Assembly: GCA_039177555.1 (NCBI GenBank) | Contig: JBCDFV010000018.1 | Location: forward strand, 1-64,000 | Length of the DNA stretch: 64,000 nucleotides | Source: JANQGH01 sp039177555 | GTDB lineage: Bacteria; Pseudomonadota; Alphaproteobacteria; DSM-16000; Inquilinaceae | Direction of reading: 5' to 3' | Part shown: positions 18,555-27,132 of the stretch, piece after piece | Position numbering within the stretch: the stretch's first letter is position 1 | Layout of the letters: each line of letters begins with the position of its first letter | The notes under the pieces: generated by a model | Seen by the model: only the letters and a program-made list of their open reading frames with translations | Databases searched by the model: none | What the model was told of the DNA's origin: nothing | Made by a program: the position numbers and the translations under genes

Positions 18555-18817
18555 CGCGCGTCCTCCCGCGCCAATCGGCAGTCGCTGATCACATGGCTGA
18601 CCGTGTCCCGCTCGACCACCAGCCATTGGCGGCAACCTTGGACATGGTGCCAAAACTCAAGATGCCTGCCGCGCGGGTTGTCGCGATAGAAGACATAGTT
18701 CATCCAGGCCTTCGGATCGGTCTCCGCCATCGCCGGGCGCTTGACTGAAGCGTGGCCGCCATAGCTGAACTCCGTCTCGTCTCGCAAACCGCAAACCGGG
18801 CAGGGAATTCTCAGCAT
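18551..18817 (-). CDS. soxD: Sarcosine oxidase delta subunit
   Basis: The 88-residue protein has the zinc site of the family: Cys6 and Cys9 in CPVCG and His58/Cys62 in HVQGCRQW. It also has the conserved MNYVFYRDNPRGRHLEFWHH stretch. The delta subunit stabilises the heterotetramer. It follows soxB by 17 bases and overlaps soxA by 4 bases. Confidence 0.94.
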   Translation of the reverse strand: MLRIPCPVCGLRDETEFSYGGHASVKRPAMAETDPKAWMNYVFYRDNPRGRHLEFWHHVQGCRQWLVVERDTVSHVISDCRLAREDAR

Positions 18818-18834
18818 CTCTCGGACGGGGTCCC

Positions 18835-20091
18835 TTAGTGAGCCTGCGGGTACGGTCCCGCGCCCTTTTCATCGATCTGCAGTCCGCGTTCGAACCGGTC
18901 GAGCGTGAAGGCGGCATTGTCCGCGTGCGGCGCGTCCTTGGCGATGGTCCAGGCAAAGCACCAGCCGCTGGCCGGCGTCGCCTTGAAGCCGCCATAGCAC
19001 CAGCCACCGTTCAGATAGAGCCCGTCGATCGGCGTTTTGCCGATGATCGGCGAGCCATCCATGGTCATGTCCATGGCCCCGGCCCAATGGCGCAGCACCT
19101 TCAGGCGTGAGATCGACGGGATCAGCGCCTTGGCGCTGGCCATCGTGTGCGCGACCACCGGCAGCCCGCCGCGCTGGGCGTAGGAGTTGTAGCCGTCCAA
19201 GTCGCCGCCGAAGACGAGGCCGCCCTTGTCCGACTGGCTGATGTAGAAATGGGCACCGCCGAAGGCGATCACCGTGTCGACCATCGGCTTCAACGGCTCG
19301 GAAACGAAGGCCTGAAGCAGATGAGTCTCGATCGGCAGGCGCAATCCGGCCTTCGCCGCCAGATGGCCGGTATGGCCGGCGACCGCGATGCCGACCTTGC
19401 CGGCGCGGATCGGCCCCTTTGTCGTGTCAACGCCAACGACCCTGTCGCCGTCGCGCAGGAAACCAACGACCTCACACTGCTGGATAATGTCGACACCCTG
19501 ACGGTCGGCGCCACGGGCGAAACCCCAGGCGACGGCGTCATGCCGGGCGGTGCCGGCCCGCCGCTGCAAGACAGCGCCATGCACCGGAAAGCGGGCCGAA
19601 GGCGACGTGTCGACATAGGGCAGATGCCGCGCCACAGTGTCGCGATCCAGCAGTTTGGCGTCGATGCCGTTGGCGCGCATGATGTTGGCGCGACGGCGTG
19701 CCGCGTCCGTCTGCGCCGGCGAATGGCTGAGGGTGTATTGGCCGCGCTGGGAAAACATGACGTTGAAGTTGAGATCGCGGCTCAATCCCTCCCACAGTTT
19801 CAGCGAGCGTTCGTAGAACCGCGTATTGCCCTCGATCATGTAGTTGGAGCGCACGATGGTCGTGTTGCGGCCGGTGTTGCCACCGCCCAGCCAGCCCTTC
19901 TCGACCACGGCCACGTTCCGAAGCCCGTGTTCCTTGGCCAGATAGTAGGCGGTCGCAAGACCGTGTCCGCCGCCGCCGACGATGACCACGTCGTAGGCCG
20001 GCTTCGGGTCCGGTTCACGCCAGGCGCGGCGCCAGCCCCTGTTGCCTCGCAGGCCTTGGGCAAGGATCGACCAGGCGGAATAGCGGCTCAC
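18835..20091 (-). CDS. soxB: Sarcosine oxidase beta subunit
   Basis: The 418-residue flavoprotein begins with the family N-terminus (MSRYSAWSILAQGLRGNRGW), followed by the FAD-binding VVIVGGGGHGLATAYYLAK and the NTGRNTTIVRSNY stretch that holds the flavin-linking region. The C-terminal GLYLNGGWCYGGFKATPASG motif is also typical. It holds the FAD and covalent FMN and carries out the oxidation of sarcosine. It is the first gene of the soxBDAG operon. The usual partners glyA, purU or a folate gene are not adjacent. A sensor kinase gene is divergent, 203 bases away. Confidence 0.95.
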   Translation of the reverse strand: MSRYSAWSILAQGLRGNRGWRRAWREPDPKPAYDVVIVGGGGHGLATAYYLAKEHGLRNVAVVEKGWLGGGNTGRNTTIVRSNYMIEGNTRFYERSLKLWEGLSRDLNFNVMFSQRGQYTLSHSPAQTDAARRRANIMRANGIDAKLLDRDTVARHLPYVDTSPSARFPVHGAVLQRRAGTARHDAVAWGFARGADRQGVDIIQQCEVVGFLRDGDRVVGVDTTKGPIRAGKVGIAVAGHTGHLAAKAGLRLPIETHLLQAFVSEPLKPMVDTVIAFGGAHFYISQSDKGGLVFGGDLDGYNSYAQRGGLPVVAHTMASAKALIPSISRLKVLRHWAGAMDMTMDGSPIIGKTPIDGLYLNGGWCYGGFKATPASGWCFAWTIAKDAPHADNAAFTLDRFERGLQIDEKGAGPYPQAH

Positions 20092-20294
20092 ACGTCAGGT
20101 CCAAGATCGGGAACCCCCGGCGATCGGGGGCATCGGGCGGGACGCAGATTGCCGCAATCGCCTCCGGTCTCAAAGGCAAATCCGGCACGTGGCGGACCAA
20201 GGCCCACTTAGCATCGCGCCGATCGGCATTTGGTGTTCCGACAGGCCTTGGTGTAAGTCGAAAGCCCCCTCACCCGCGCGCACAGCGAGGCCGC

Positions 20295-22952
20295 ATGACC
20301 AAGATGGAGCCCGTCAACGAACGGCAGATGCGTCTGATCCTGGACGCCATTCCGGCGCGCATCTGGTTCATGGACCGGTTGCACCGCATTGTCTTTGCCA
20401 ACCGCGAGGCGGCACAGCTCTACGGCGCGGAACCGGCCGACATTGTCGGCATGCATTCCGCCGAGGTCATCGGCCAGGCCGGCTTCGATTTCGACCTGCC
20501 GAAGCGTGAAAGGGCGCTGGCCGGCGAGATCTACCGGTGGGAGGGCTGGAGCGTCTATAGCGACGATGAACAGCGATACACCCAGCGCATTTACCACCCG
20601 CATATCGACCGGTGGGGCAAGACCACCGGCTATTACGAGTTCGTCCGCGACGTGACCGACCTGAAAAACGCCGAGGCCGATCAGCGCTTTTGGGCCCAGC
20701 TTTTGCAGGATGCCATCAACAGCCTGTCCGACGGTTTCGGCGTTCTGGACACCGACGAACGGCTGCAAGTGTGCAATCCGCCCTTTGCCGAGTTCTACGG
20801 CGAACCGGTCGAGACCCTGCTGGGTCGCAACGTGGCCGATCGCTTCCCCCATCTGGTCGACCGCCTGTCCGCCGTCGACGGCAAACCGTTCGATCGGGAC
20901 CATCCCGACGCGCTGGACCAGTTCAACGCCTATCGCCGCGGCCACATGGAACCGATCGAGTTGGCCATGCGCGACGGCCAGACCTATTCGGCGCGTCGCG
21001 CGAACACGTCCGACGGCGCCCGCGTGGTGATGTTGACCAACGTCACGGAGCTGAAGCGACGCGAGGAAGAGGCCGCGCGCGCCTATCGGCTGTTGGAAGA
21101 CGCCATCGAATCCCTGGCGCTGGGTTTCGCAATCTTCGACGCCGACGATCGGTTGACGATGTGCAACCAGCCATACCGCGACAATCATGGCATCTGTGCC
21201 GACATCCTAGAGCCTGGGGTGACCTGGACCGAGATCATTCGCCAAAGCGCGGCGCGCGGCCTCTACCCATGCGTCGGCGACGATGTCGAGGGGTACGTGA
21301 AGGCCCGCATGGCCGAGCGCAAGGCGCCCGATGCCAGCCCGGAACATCAGTTGTCGGACGGCCGCTGGCTGCGCATCTGGTACCAGCGAACCCATCTCGG
21401 CGGCACCGTGGTCACCCAGACCGACATCACCGAACGAAGGCGCATGGAGGAGGATCTGCGCCGCAGCGAGGAGCTTGTGCGGCGCGTGCTGGAGGCCTGC
21501 CCGGCGCCGGTGACCATGTCCCGCGCGGTCGATGGCAGCATCATCTACGAGAACCCCGCCTCGCTGCAGATCCTAAAACATGGCGACACGCCGCCGGAAA
21601 CGGCGGCCGATCGATGGCTTAATCCGGAGGACAGAGCCGCGTTCGTGCGCCAGTTGCGCGAGACCGGCAAGGTCGAAGAGCTCGAAGGCGAATTCCGCAA
21701 GGCGGACGGTAGTACGTTTTGGTGTTCATTGTCGGCCCGCCTGATCGACTATCAGGGCGAGCGGGTTGTCGTGACCAGCGTGTTCGATCTGACCGAACGC
21801 CGCGCCGCGGAGGCCGAGTTGGCCCGTCAGCGCGAGGCGCTGCACCAGTCGGAGAAGCTGGGCGCGCTGGGCGAGCTGTTGGCCGGGGTCTCGCATGAGC
21901 TGAACAACCCGCTGTCTGTGCTGGTGGGCCAAGCCGCCATGCTGTCGGAAGCCGCGCCCGACGAGGCGACCCGCAAGCGCGCGGAGAAGATCAGCGAGGC
22001 GGCGGACCGCTGCTCGCGCATCGTGAAGAGCTTCCTGGCGATGGCCCGGCAGCAGCCCTCCATGCTGACGCCGATCGACCTGAACGACTCCATTTCCAAG
22101 GCCTTGGAGGTGACGGCTTATGCGCTTCGCACCGCCGACATCACGATCGACTTTCGCCGGATGTCCGGCGATGTGCTGGTGCGCGGCGACGCCGACCAGA
22201 TCGGCCAGGTCTGGACCAACCTGATCGTCAACGCCCAGCACGCGCTGGAGGGTGTCCGGGGACCGAGACGCTTAACGATCGTTTCACGCCGTCTGCCCGA
22301 TGGTCGCAATGCCAAGGTCACGTTCGCGGACAATGGGCCTGGCATCCCGGAAAAGGTTCGTAGCCGGATTTTCGAGCCGCTGTTCACAACCAAGGATGTG
22401 GGCGCGGGCACGGGAATTGGACTGGCGCTGTGCCACAGGATCGTTCGGGCGCACGGAGGCACGATTACTGTGGAACCATCAAGCTTGGGCGGTGCGGCCT
22501 TTTCCATCACGCTGCCGATCGCCAAGGCCGCCTCGGGCAGCATCAGCATGGTCCGGCTGCCGGCGCGCGGCGAAGGCGGCTATCGCGTCCTGGTCGTCGA
22601 TGACGAGGCAGATGTGCGGCGGACCATTGAGGAGTGCCTGCTGCATGACGGCCACATCGTGGACCAGGCGAGTTCCGGCAGCGAGGCGCTGGCGAAACTG
22701 CGGGCGGCCAGCTACGACGTCATCCTGAGCGACATCCGCATGGCCGATCTCGACGGGCCGAGCCTGCACCGCGCGCTTGAGGCGGACCATCCGGAACTCG
22801 TGAACCGGCTGGCCTTCATTTCGGGCGATACGCTAAGCGCCAACGTCCGGGCCTTTCTCAATCAGGTCGACCGGCCGTATCTGGAAAAGCCCGTGCACCC
22901 GAAGGAAGTCCGCAGCCTCGTCTTGGATGTGGCACGCGGCCGCCTAAACTGA
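20295..22952 (+). CDS. Multi-PAS hybrid sensor histidine kinase
   Basis: The 885-residue protein contains four PAS-type domains (about residues 10-125, 135-250, 260-380 and 390-510), a HisKA domain with the phosphoacceptor H534 in GVSHELNNPLS, a HATPase domain (N box near 637, ADNGPGIP near 680, GTGIGLALCHRIV near 710) and a C-terminal receiver (from about 763) with the phosphoacceptor D813 in LSDIRMADLDG. There is no membrane segment, so it senses a cytoplasmic signal. It ends 49 bases before an OmpR-type regulator. The divergent soxB promoter region suggests, without proof, that the pair regulates sox genes. Confidence 0.92.
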   Translation: MTKMEPVNERQMRLILDAIPARIWFMDRLHRIVFANREAAQLYGAEPADIVGMHSAEVIGQAGFDFDLPKRERALAGEIYRWEGWSVYSDDEQRYTQRIYHPHIDRWGKTTGYYEFVRDVTDLKNAEADQRFWAQLLQDAINSLSDGFGVLDTDERLQVCNPPFAEFYGEPVETLLGRNVADRFPHLVDRLSAVDGKPFDRDHPDALDQFNAYRRGHMEPIELAMRDGQTYSARRANTSDGARVVMLTNVTELKRREEEAARAYRLLEDAIESLALGFAIFDADDRLTMCNQPYRDNHGICADILEPGVTWTEIIRQSAARGLYPCVGDDVEGYVKARMAERKAPDASPEHQLSDGRWLRIWYQRTHLGGTVVTQTDITERRRMEEDLRRSEELVRRVLEACPAPVTMSRAVDGSIIYENPASLQILKHGDTPPETAADRWLNPEDRAAFVRQLRETGKVEELEGEFRKADGSTFWCSLSARLIDYQGERVVVTSVFDLTERRAAEAELARQREALHQSEKLGALGELLAGVSHELNNPLSVLVGQAAMLSEAAPDEATRKRAEKISEAADRCSRIVKSFLAMARQQPSMLTPIDLNDSISKALEVTAYALRTADITIDFRRMSGDVLVRGDADQIGQVWTNLIVNAQHALEGVRGPRRLTIVSRRLPDGRNAKVTFADNGPGIPEKVRSRIFEPLFTTKDVGAGTGIGLALCHRIVRAHGGTITVEPSSLGGAAFSITLPIAKAASGSISMVRLPARGEGGYRVLVVDDEADVRRTIEECLLHDGHIVDQASSGSEALAKLRAASYDVILSDIRMADLDGPSLHRALEADHPELVNRLAFISGDTLSANVRAFLNQVDRPYLEKPVHPKEVRSLVLDVARGRLN

Positions 22953-23001
22953 GAGAATGATACTGGTCGCCTGACCGGAATTCGGTCTTAGGTCCTCGCT
23001 C

Positions 23002-23745
23002 ATGTCGCAGTCGAAACACATCATCATCGTCGATGACGACCAGGCCGTCAGGGAGACGTTCTCCGAATATCTGACGCTGCAGGACTTTCGCGTGTCGGAG
23101 TTCGGCAACGCCGTCGACTTCCGCGCCTTCGTGGATGGCGGCGAGCCGTTCGACCTCGCCATTCTGGACATCGCCATGCCGGGCGAGGACGGTCTGTCGC
23201 TCGCCCGGTTCCTGCGCGAACGCACCGATGTCGGCGTTATCATGGTGACGGCGTCGGGCGAGCCGGTGGATGTCATCGTCGGGCTTGAGATGGGCGCCGA
23301 CGACTATATCGCCAAGCCGGTCAATCTTCGCGAATTGCTGGCACGCATCAAATCGGTGTTGCGGCGAACGGGGGCCGGCCGAGAGGGTGCGCGGCCCGTC
23401 GATCAACCGCTGCAGGAAGAAGACCGGCTGCCGTTCGGCCATTGTTGGCTGAACCTGGCATCGCGTCAGCTCTACGATGACGACGGCCAGGAGATCCCGA
23501 CGACGGCCATGGAGTTCGACCTGCTGAAGGCCTTCGTCGAACGGCCCAACCGCGTCTTGAGCCGGGACTTCCTCTTGGACATTGCCCACAATCGCGAGCG
23601 CGAGGCCTTTGACCGTTCGATCGATATCCGGATCGCCCGCCTGCGCCGCAAGATCGAGCGGGACCCCGGCAAGCCGCAAGTCATCAAGACCGTACGCGGC
23701 GCCGGCTATATGTTCGTGACCAAGGATCGTGCCGAGCCGGATTGA
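23002..23745 (+). CDS. OmpR/PhoB-family response regulator
   Basis: The 247-residue protein has a receiver domain (residues 1-120) with the acidic pair in IVDDDQ, the phosphoacceptor D56 in LAILDIAMPGEDG and K105 in YIAKPVN. A winged-helix DNA-binding domain follows (about residues 140-240), with the recognition region SRDFLLDIAHNREREAFDRS and RLRRKIERDPGKPQVIKTVR. It lies directly downstream of the hybrid kinase and should be its output. The targets cannot be read from sequence. Confidence 0.93.
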   Translation: MSQSKHIIIVDDDQAVRETFSEYLTLQDFRVSEFGNAVDFRAFVDGGEPFDLAILDIAMPGEDGLSLARFLRERTDVGVIMVTASGEPVDVIVGLEMGADDYIAKPVNLRELLARIKSVLRRTGAGREGARPVDQPLQEEDRLPFGHCWLNLASRQLYDDDGQEIPTTAMEFDLLKAFVERPNRVLSRDFLLDIAHNREREAFDRSIDIRIARLRRKIERDPGKPQVIKTVRGAGYMFVTKDRAEPD

Positions 23746-23924
23746 CCGGCTGCGATGCGTAGCCGGGTCTCAGTTTTTCCAGGCCCGGGCTCGACAGAAA
23801 CAATTGAAACCAAAAAGGTCGCGGCGCGAAATCCGCCGGAAACATCGGGTGCTTATCTCTGTAACCATCGACGCGGGCCACGGTCTTGGCCGAGGTCGAT
23901 CAAACTCATGGAGAGAGCACGGCG

Positions 23925-24248
23925 ATGAGCGCGAATGCGACGATGGTCAACGACCATTCATTATCTGCCGCCGCGTCGGTGCACGGCGTCGGCGGCAGCT
24001 CGAAACATGGTTCGGTTTTTGGACAGTGGTTCCGGGCGATCGGCACCTTTGCCCGCGATATGGCGCGGCAGCACAAGGCGCGGTCAACCGCGGCCCAACT
24101 GACCCGACTGGATGACGCGATCTTGAAGGATATTGGCATCTCTCGGGGCGAGATCCTGGGCCTGGCCGACGAGCTTGCCAGCGGCAAATCGGACGGGGTT
24201 CGCCCCATCCGCTTTCGGTCCGACAGCTATCGGCCGGTCGGCGAGTAG
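23925..24248 (+). CDS. DUF1127-family protein
   Basis: The 107-residue protein ends in the DUF1127 core: AAQLTRLDDAILKDIGISRG then EILGLADELASG. It has an unstructured N-terminal part rich in Ser, Gly and His. The family is typical of alphaproteobacteria; some short members control phosphate or RNA metabolism. The ATG at 23925 follows a GGAGAG. An in-frame start at 23886 is possible but lacks such a site. It is followed by a strong terminator (24413-24449). Confidence 0.8.
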   Translation: MSANATMVNDHSLSAAASVHGVGGSSKHGSVFGQWFRAIGTFARDMARQHKARSTAAQLTRLDDAILKDIGISRGEILGLADELASGKSDGVRPIRFRSDSYRPVGE

Positions 24249-24412
24249 ATCGGCCGTCAACGTAATCCAGCAATCCGCCCGGATCGGGCAGCAGGGGACG
24301 GATTGATGCCGGTTGTCGAGTGGGCGACAGCCGACATCGGGTGAGGCCTCAGCGCCAAGCCAGCCGATCCCGGCGAGTGGCGTCGCGGCCACGGTCCAAA
24401 CAAGGGGCGGAT

Positions 24413-24449
24413 GAAGCGCCCGGAGGGCACTGCCGTCCGGGCGCTTCTT
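24413..24449. terminator. Bidirectional-looking intrinsic terminator
   Basis: A perfect 12-base stem, GAAGCGCCCGGA at 24413-24424 against TCCGGGCGCTTC at 24436-24447, with an 11-base loop. It lies between the convergent DUF1127 gene and the RclC-like gene. Only two or three T follow on the plus strand, so termination strength is uncertain. Confidence 0.75.
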
Positions 24450-24465
24450 GCATGGTGGCCGGTGT

Positions 24466-24975
24466 CTAGCGCTTGAGTTTGGCGAGGGAATCGCTGATCA
24501 CAAAGAGTGCCAAGGCCGCCAACCCGAGATCCTTCAACAGGAACTGACCCGGCAAGACCGAGATGGCGGGGAAGCCGAGTTCCTCAAGTGTCACACCGGG
24601 CGTGGTGAAGAAGAAGCTGAGCGTCACGACGAACGTCCCCAGCGCCAGCAAACCGCCGATCACCGACAGGCGCGGCGAGATCAGTCGGCCCGCAATCAGC
24701 AAAGCGGCGATCAGTTCGACGCTACCGATCAGGTTCGATACGGCTTGCACGCCGAAGATCGAATAGACCCAGCCGATGAACGGGCTGTTGGCGACCAACC
24801 CTTGAATGGCGCCGGCCTCGTAGGCGGTGAACTTCATACCGCCGAACCAGGCAAAGATGGCCACAAGCGCCACATAGGGCAGAATCCGGGCCACGGCATG
24901 CACATCCGATTGCGCCTCGCGCCAGCCAATGCGGTCTTCGTCACCATGTCCGGCGAGCAGTTCTTGATTTGACAT
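24466..24975 (-). CDS. DUF417/RclC-like membrane protein
   Basis: The 169-residue protein has four hydrophobic segments and the YkgB/RclC signature: FAWFGGMKFTAYEAGAIQGL then VANSPFIGWVYSIFGVQAVS and a helix with NLIGSVELIAALLIAG. RclC-type proteins are inner-membrane proteins linked to resistance against reactive chlorine; many relatives are uncharacterised. GGAGACCGTT precedes the ATG. The divergent TetR gene and the GATAC-type palindromes in the shared intergenic region point to control by that regulator. Confidence 0.85.
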   Translation of the reverse strand: MSNQELLAGHGDEDRIGWREAQSDVHAVARILPYVALVAIFAWFGGMKFTAYEAGAIQGLVANSPFIGWVYSIFGVQAVSNLIGSVELIAALLIAGRLISPRLSVIGGLLALGTFVVTLSFFFTTPGVTLEELGFPAISVLPGQFLLKDLGLAALALFVISDSLAKLKR

Positions 24976-25045
24976 AACGGTCTCCTTTTCGGTCCTGGTC
25001 CATTCACGCGATCGGCACGCGATGGCTTCGACTTAACGAATTAAC

Positions 25046-25061
25046 GATACCGATCTGTATC
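25046..25061. promoter_or_regulatory. TetR-type operator, site 1
   Basis: GATAC-CGATCT-GTATC is an inverted repeat with 5-base arms and a nearly symmetrical centre, between the RclC-like gene and its divergent TetR gene. Related sequence recurs at 25078-25091 and 25208-25220, which supports specific binding by the TetR protein. Confidence 0.6.
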
Positions 25062-25063
25062 TC

Positions 25064-25093
25064 TTGACCAATAAGTAGACTGATCTGTATTGT
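25064..25093 (+). promoter_or_regulatory. Candidate sigma-70 promoter overlapping operator site 2
   Basis: TTGACC at 25064-25069 and TATTGT at 25088-25093 are 18 bases apart. The operator-like GACTGATCTGTATT at 25078-25091 covers the -10 region, a placement that would let a bound repressor block transcription toward the TetR gene. Confidence 0.45.
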
Positions 25094-25207
25094 TTATCAA
25101 GAGCGCGAAAGCCTCAGCCTTTCACAATGGTGTGATGCCAGGGGTCTTGGGACAGCGCCAAAAGGTCGCCCGGGCTTGCAAAACGCGCCGGCGGACCGAG
25201 ATACGGC

Positions 25208-25220
25208 ACTGATCGGTATC
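25208..25220. promoter_or_regulatory. TetR-type operator, site 3
   Basis: ACTGATCGGTATC shares the right half of site 1 (GATCTGTATC) and sits 13 bases before the ATG at 25233. Its position over the leader supports autoregulation and also supports 25233 as the true start of the regulator. Confidence 0.45.
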
Positions 25221-25232
25221 GTGAGGTTCGGA

Positions 25233-25808
25233 ATGAAGCGGATCGAAAAGAAGGCTCATCTTCTCGAAACGGCGGTGGCCCTGTTCAACCGCCACGGCTA
25301 TCACGCAGCGGGCGTCGACCGGATCATCGCTGAATCGGGAATCGCGAAAACGACGCTCTACCGGCACTTCGCGACCAAGGAGGATCTGATCCTCGCCGCG
25401 TTGCGGCTGCAGGATGAACGGTCGCGCGACAGCATGCGCGCCTTTGTCGACCAAGCGGCCACCGACCCGATCGAAAAGCTGCTGGCGACGTTCGACTATC
25501 TTGAGGCCTGGTTCGCCGATCGCGCCTTCCATGGCTGCCCGTTCGTCAGCGCCGCCAGCGAATATGGCGACGAGACCGACCCAATCTTTCACGAGGTTGC
25601 CCTGCACAAGCGCCTGGTGCTGGCCTATTTCGAGGAACTGGCCCATGCCGCCGGCTTGGCCGACGCGAAACGGGTCGCTGAGATCATCAACCTGCTACAC
25701 GAGGGCGCGGTCGCCGTCGCACAAGTGACGCGCGATCCGGCGACCGCCGGGCGTGCCAAGGAGGCGGCCAGGCGCCTGCTCGCGGACGAGCAATCGGCAT
25801 TCGCCTGA
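25233..25808 (+). CDS. TetR-family transcriptional regulator
   Basis: The 191-residue protein has an N-terminal helix-turn-helix (KKAHLLETAVALFNRHGYHA, then GIAKTTLYRHFATKEDL) and a ligand domain with the HGCPFVSAASEYGD stretch seen in one TetR subgroup. The start at 25233 (MKRIEKKAH) is chosen over 25176 because an operator-like site lies in between. It probably represses itself and the divergent RclC-like gene. The inducer is unknown. Confidence 0.88.
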   Translation: MKRIEKKAHLLETAVALFNRHGYHAAGVDRIIAESGIAKTTLYRHFATKEDLILAALRLQDERSRDSMRAFVDQAATDPIEKLLATFDYLEAWFADRAFHGCPFVSAASEYGDETDPIFHEVALHKRLVLAYFEELAHAAGLADAKRVAEIINLLHEGAVAVAQVTRDPATAGRAKEAARRLLADEQSAFA

Positions 25809-25892
25809 TGCGGCGACAGTCCCAGTCTTCACACGGTTGGTGGTTCCGAGGGACCAGATCGATCGCGATGCAGAGCGCTACGATACCCGGCC

Positions 25893-26432
25893 TTAACCTT
25901 CAGATCGGAAGTCGTACTTCAGACACACGCAACCCGGCGCCACCGTCGCGCTTTCGATGAGCTTGACGCTTCGCCCGAAGCCGTTTGGCGGAAACAGGCG
26001 GGCGCCGCCACCCAATAGTTCCGGCATGATGAATAGGCTGAGGTCATCCAGCGCCCCGCGCTCGATGAACGCCTGTTGCAGCCGGCCGCCACCGACGAGC
26101 CAAACGTCGTCGTCTTCGAGTTGGCGCAGGTGCCTCACGAGCCCGTCCACGCCATCGCGCCAGATCTGAACGGGTCCGACCGGTTCGTCGATTGGCGACG
26201 ACGTCACCACGATCGCCCAACGGTCGCCATAGGGCCATCCGACATCGAAACCGGCGATCGCATCATAGGTGCCACGCCCCATGACGACGGTTCGGACACC
26301 GTCGACAAAGCGATCGTAGCCGAACGCGCCAAGCTCCAGGCCGTCGTACCTGGTCAGCCAATCCAGGCTGCCGTCGGCCGCGGCGATGTATCCGTCCAAG
26401 CTCATGGCAATGTATCCGCGAATGCTGGCCAT
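25893..26432 (-). CDS. RibD C-terminal/dihydrofolate reductase-fold protein
   Basis: The 179-residue protein shows the bacterial RibD-C/DHFR-like pattern: IRGYIAMSLDGYIAAADGSL then a VVMGRGTYDAIAGF stretch and DDVWLVGGGRLQQAF, which contributes the NADPH site. The substrate is not known; the family is often annotated as a bifunctional deaminase-reductase domain protein. The start at 26432 has GAGGAG upstream; 26483 is an in-frame alternative that would cross the operator region. It is divergent from a TetR gene. Confidence 0.85.
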   Translation of the reverse strand: MASIRGYIAMSLDGYIAAADGSLDWLTRYDGLELGAFGYDRFVDGVRTVVMGRGTYDAIAGFDVGWPYGDRWAIVVTSSPIDEPVGPVQIWRDGVDGLVRHLRQLEDDDVWLVGGGRLQQAFIERGALDDLSLFIMPELLGGGARLFPPNGFGRSVKLIESATVAPGCVCLKYDFRSEG

Positions 26433-26470
26433 CACCGCACTCCTCTGTTGGCCTCGGGCAGACCGTAATA

Positions 26471-26492
26471 TATAAACGAACATTCATTTATA
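26471..26492. promoter_or_regulatory. 22-base palindromic operator
   Basis: TATAAACGAACATTCATTTATA is an inverted repeat with ten of eleven base pairs matched in the arms. It lies between the divergent RibD-like and TetR genes, 13 bases before the TetR ATG. GAAC/GTTC-centred palindromes flanked by A+T are typical TetR operators. It probably controls both genes. Confidence 0.65.
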
Positions 26493-26505
26493 ATGGGAAG
26501 CCGCG

Positions 26506-27081
26506 ATGCCTCGCCCCCGTTCCGTTTCAGACCAGGATGTCCTGGGCCGCGCTCTGGGCATCATCCGCCGCCAAGGCCCGGCGGGACTGACGTTTGCGAT
26601 CCTGGCGAAGAAAACCGGGCTCGCGCCGGCCACCCTGGTTCAGCGCTTCGGATCAAAGCCGGCGCTGGTCCGGGCGGCCCTGCACCATGCCTGGGACCTG
26701 CTGGACGCCAGAACGGCGGCGTGCGATGCCGAGACACCGGTTTCGCCGGAGGGCGCAATCCAGATGCTGGTCGCACTGTCTGAAGGCCACGACGCCGACG
26801 GTTTCGCTGACAGCTTGCTGGTGCTGCGCGAGGATCTGCGAGACCCGCTGCTTCGGGCGCGCGGCCGGCGTTGGGGTCTAGGCTTGTCGGCCGCGTTGTC
26901 GCGCCGGTTTGCGCAATGCGCCCGCCCACCTGCCGATATCGGGCACCTCATGCTCGCTCAATGGCAAGGCATCATCCTGCAGTGGGGCTTCGCCCAGGAC
27001 CGCCCCGTGGCGGAGGTCGTCGAGGACGGGCTGAGACGCTTTTGCGCGGCGATGCAGGTTCCAACGCCACCACCTGCTTGA
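26506..27081 (+). CDS. TetR-family transcriptional regulator
   Basis: The 191-residue protein has an N-terminal helix-turn-helix with LAKKTGLAPATLVQRFGSK (about residues 30-48) and a helical ligand domain. It is divergent from the RibD-like reductase gene with a 22-base palindrome between them, which indicates autoregulation and control of the neighbour. Ligand unknown. The next gene on this side, the sulfatase, is convergent, 51 bases downstream. Confidence 0.88.
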   Translation: MPRPRSVSDQDVLGRALGIIRRQGPAGLTFAILAKKTGLAPATLVQRFGSKPALVRAALHHAWDLLDARTAACDAETPVSPEGAIQMLVALSEGHDADGFADSLLVLREDLRDPLLRARGRRWGLGLSAALSRRFAQCARPPADIGHLMLAQWQGIILQWGFAQDRPVAEVVEDGLRRFCAAMQVPTPPPA

Positions 27082-27132
27082 CGCGTTTCACCGCCGGTCA
27101 CGATTGCACGGCAAGGACCCGACCAACTCGCT

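Noticed and set aside
19147..20211. 354-residue plus-strand frame opposite soxB
   Set aside because: It is antisense to a well-conserved flavoprotein gene and has no start site or family similarity.
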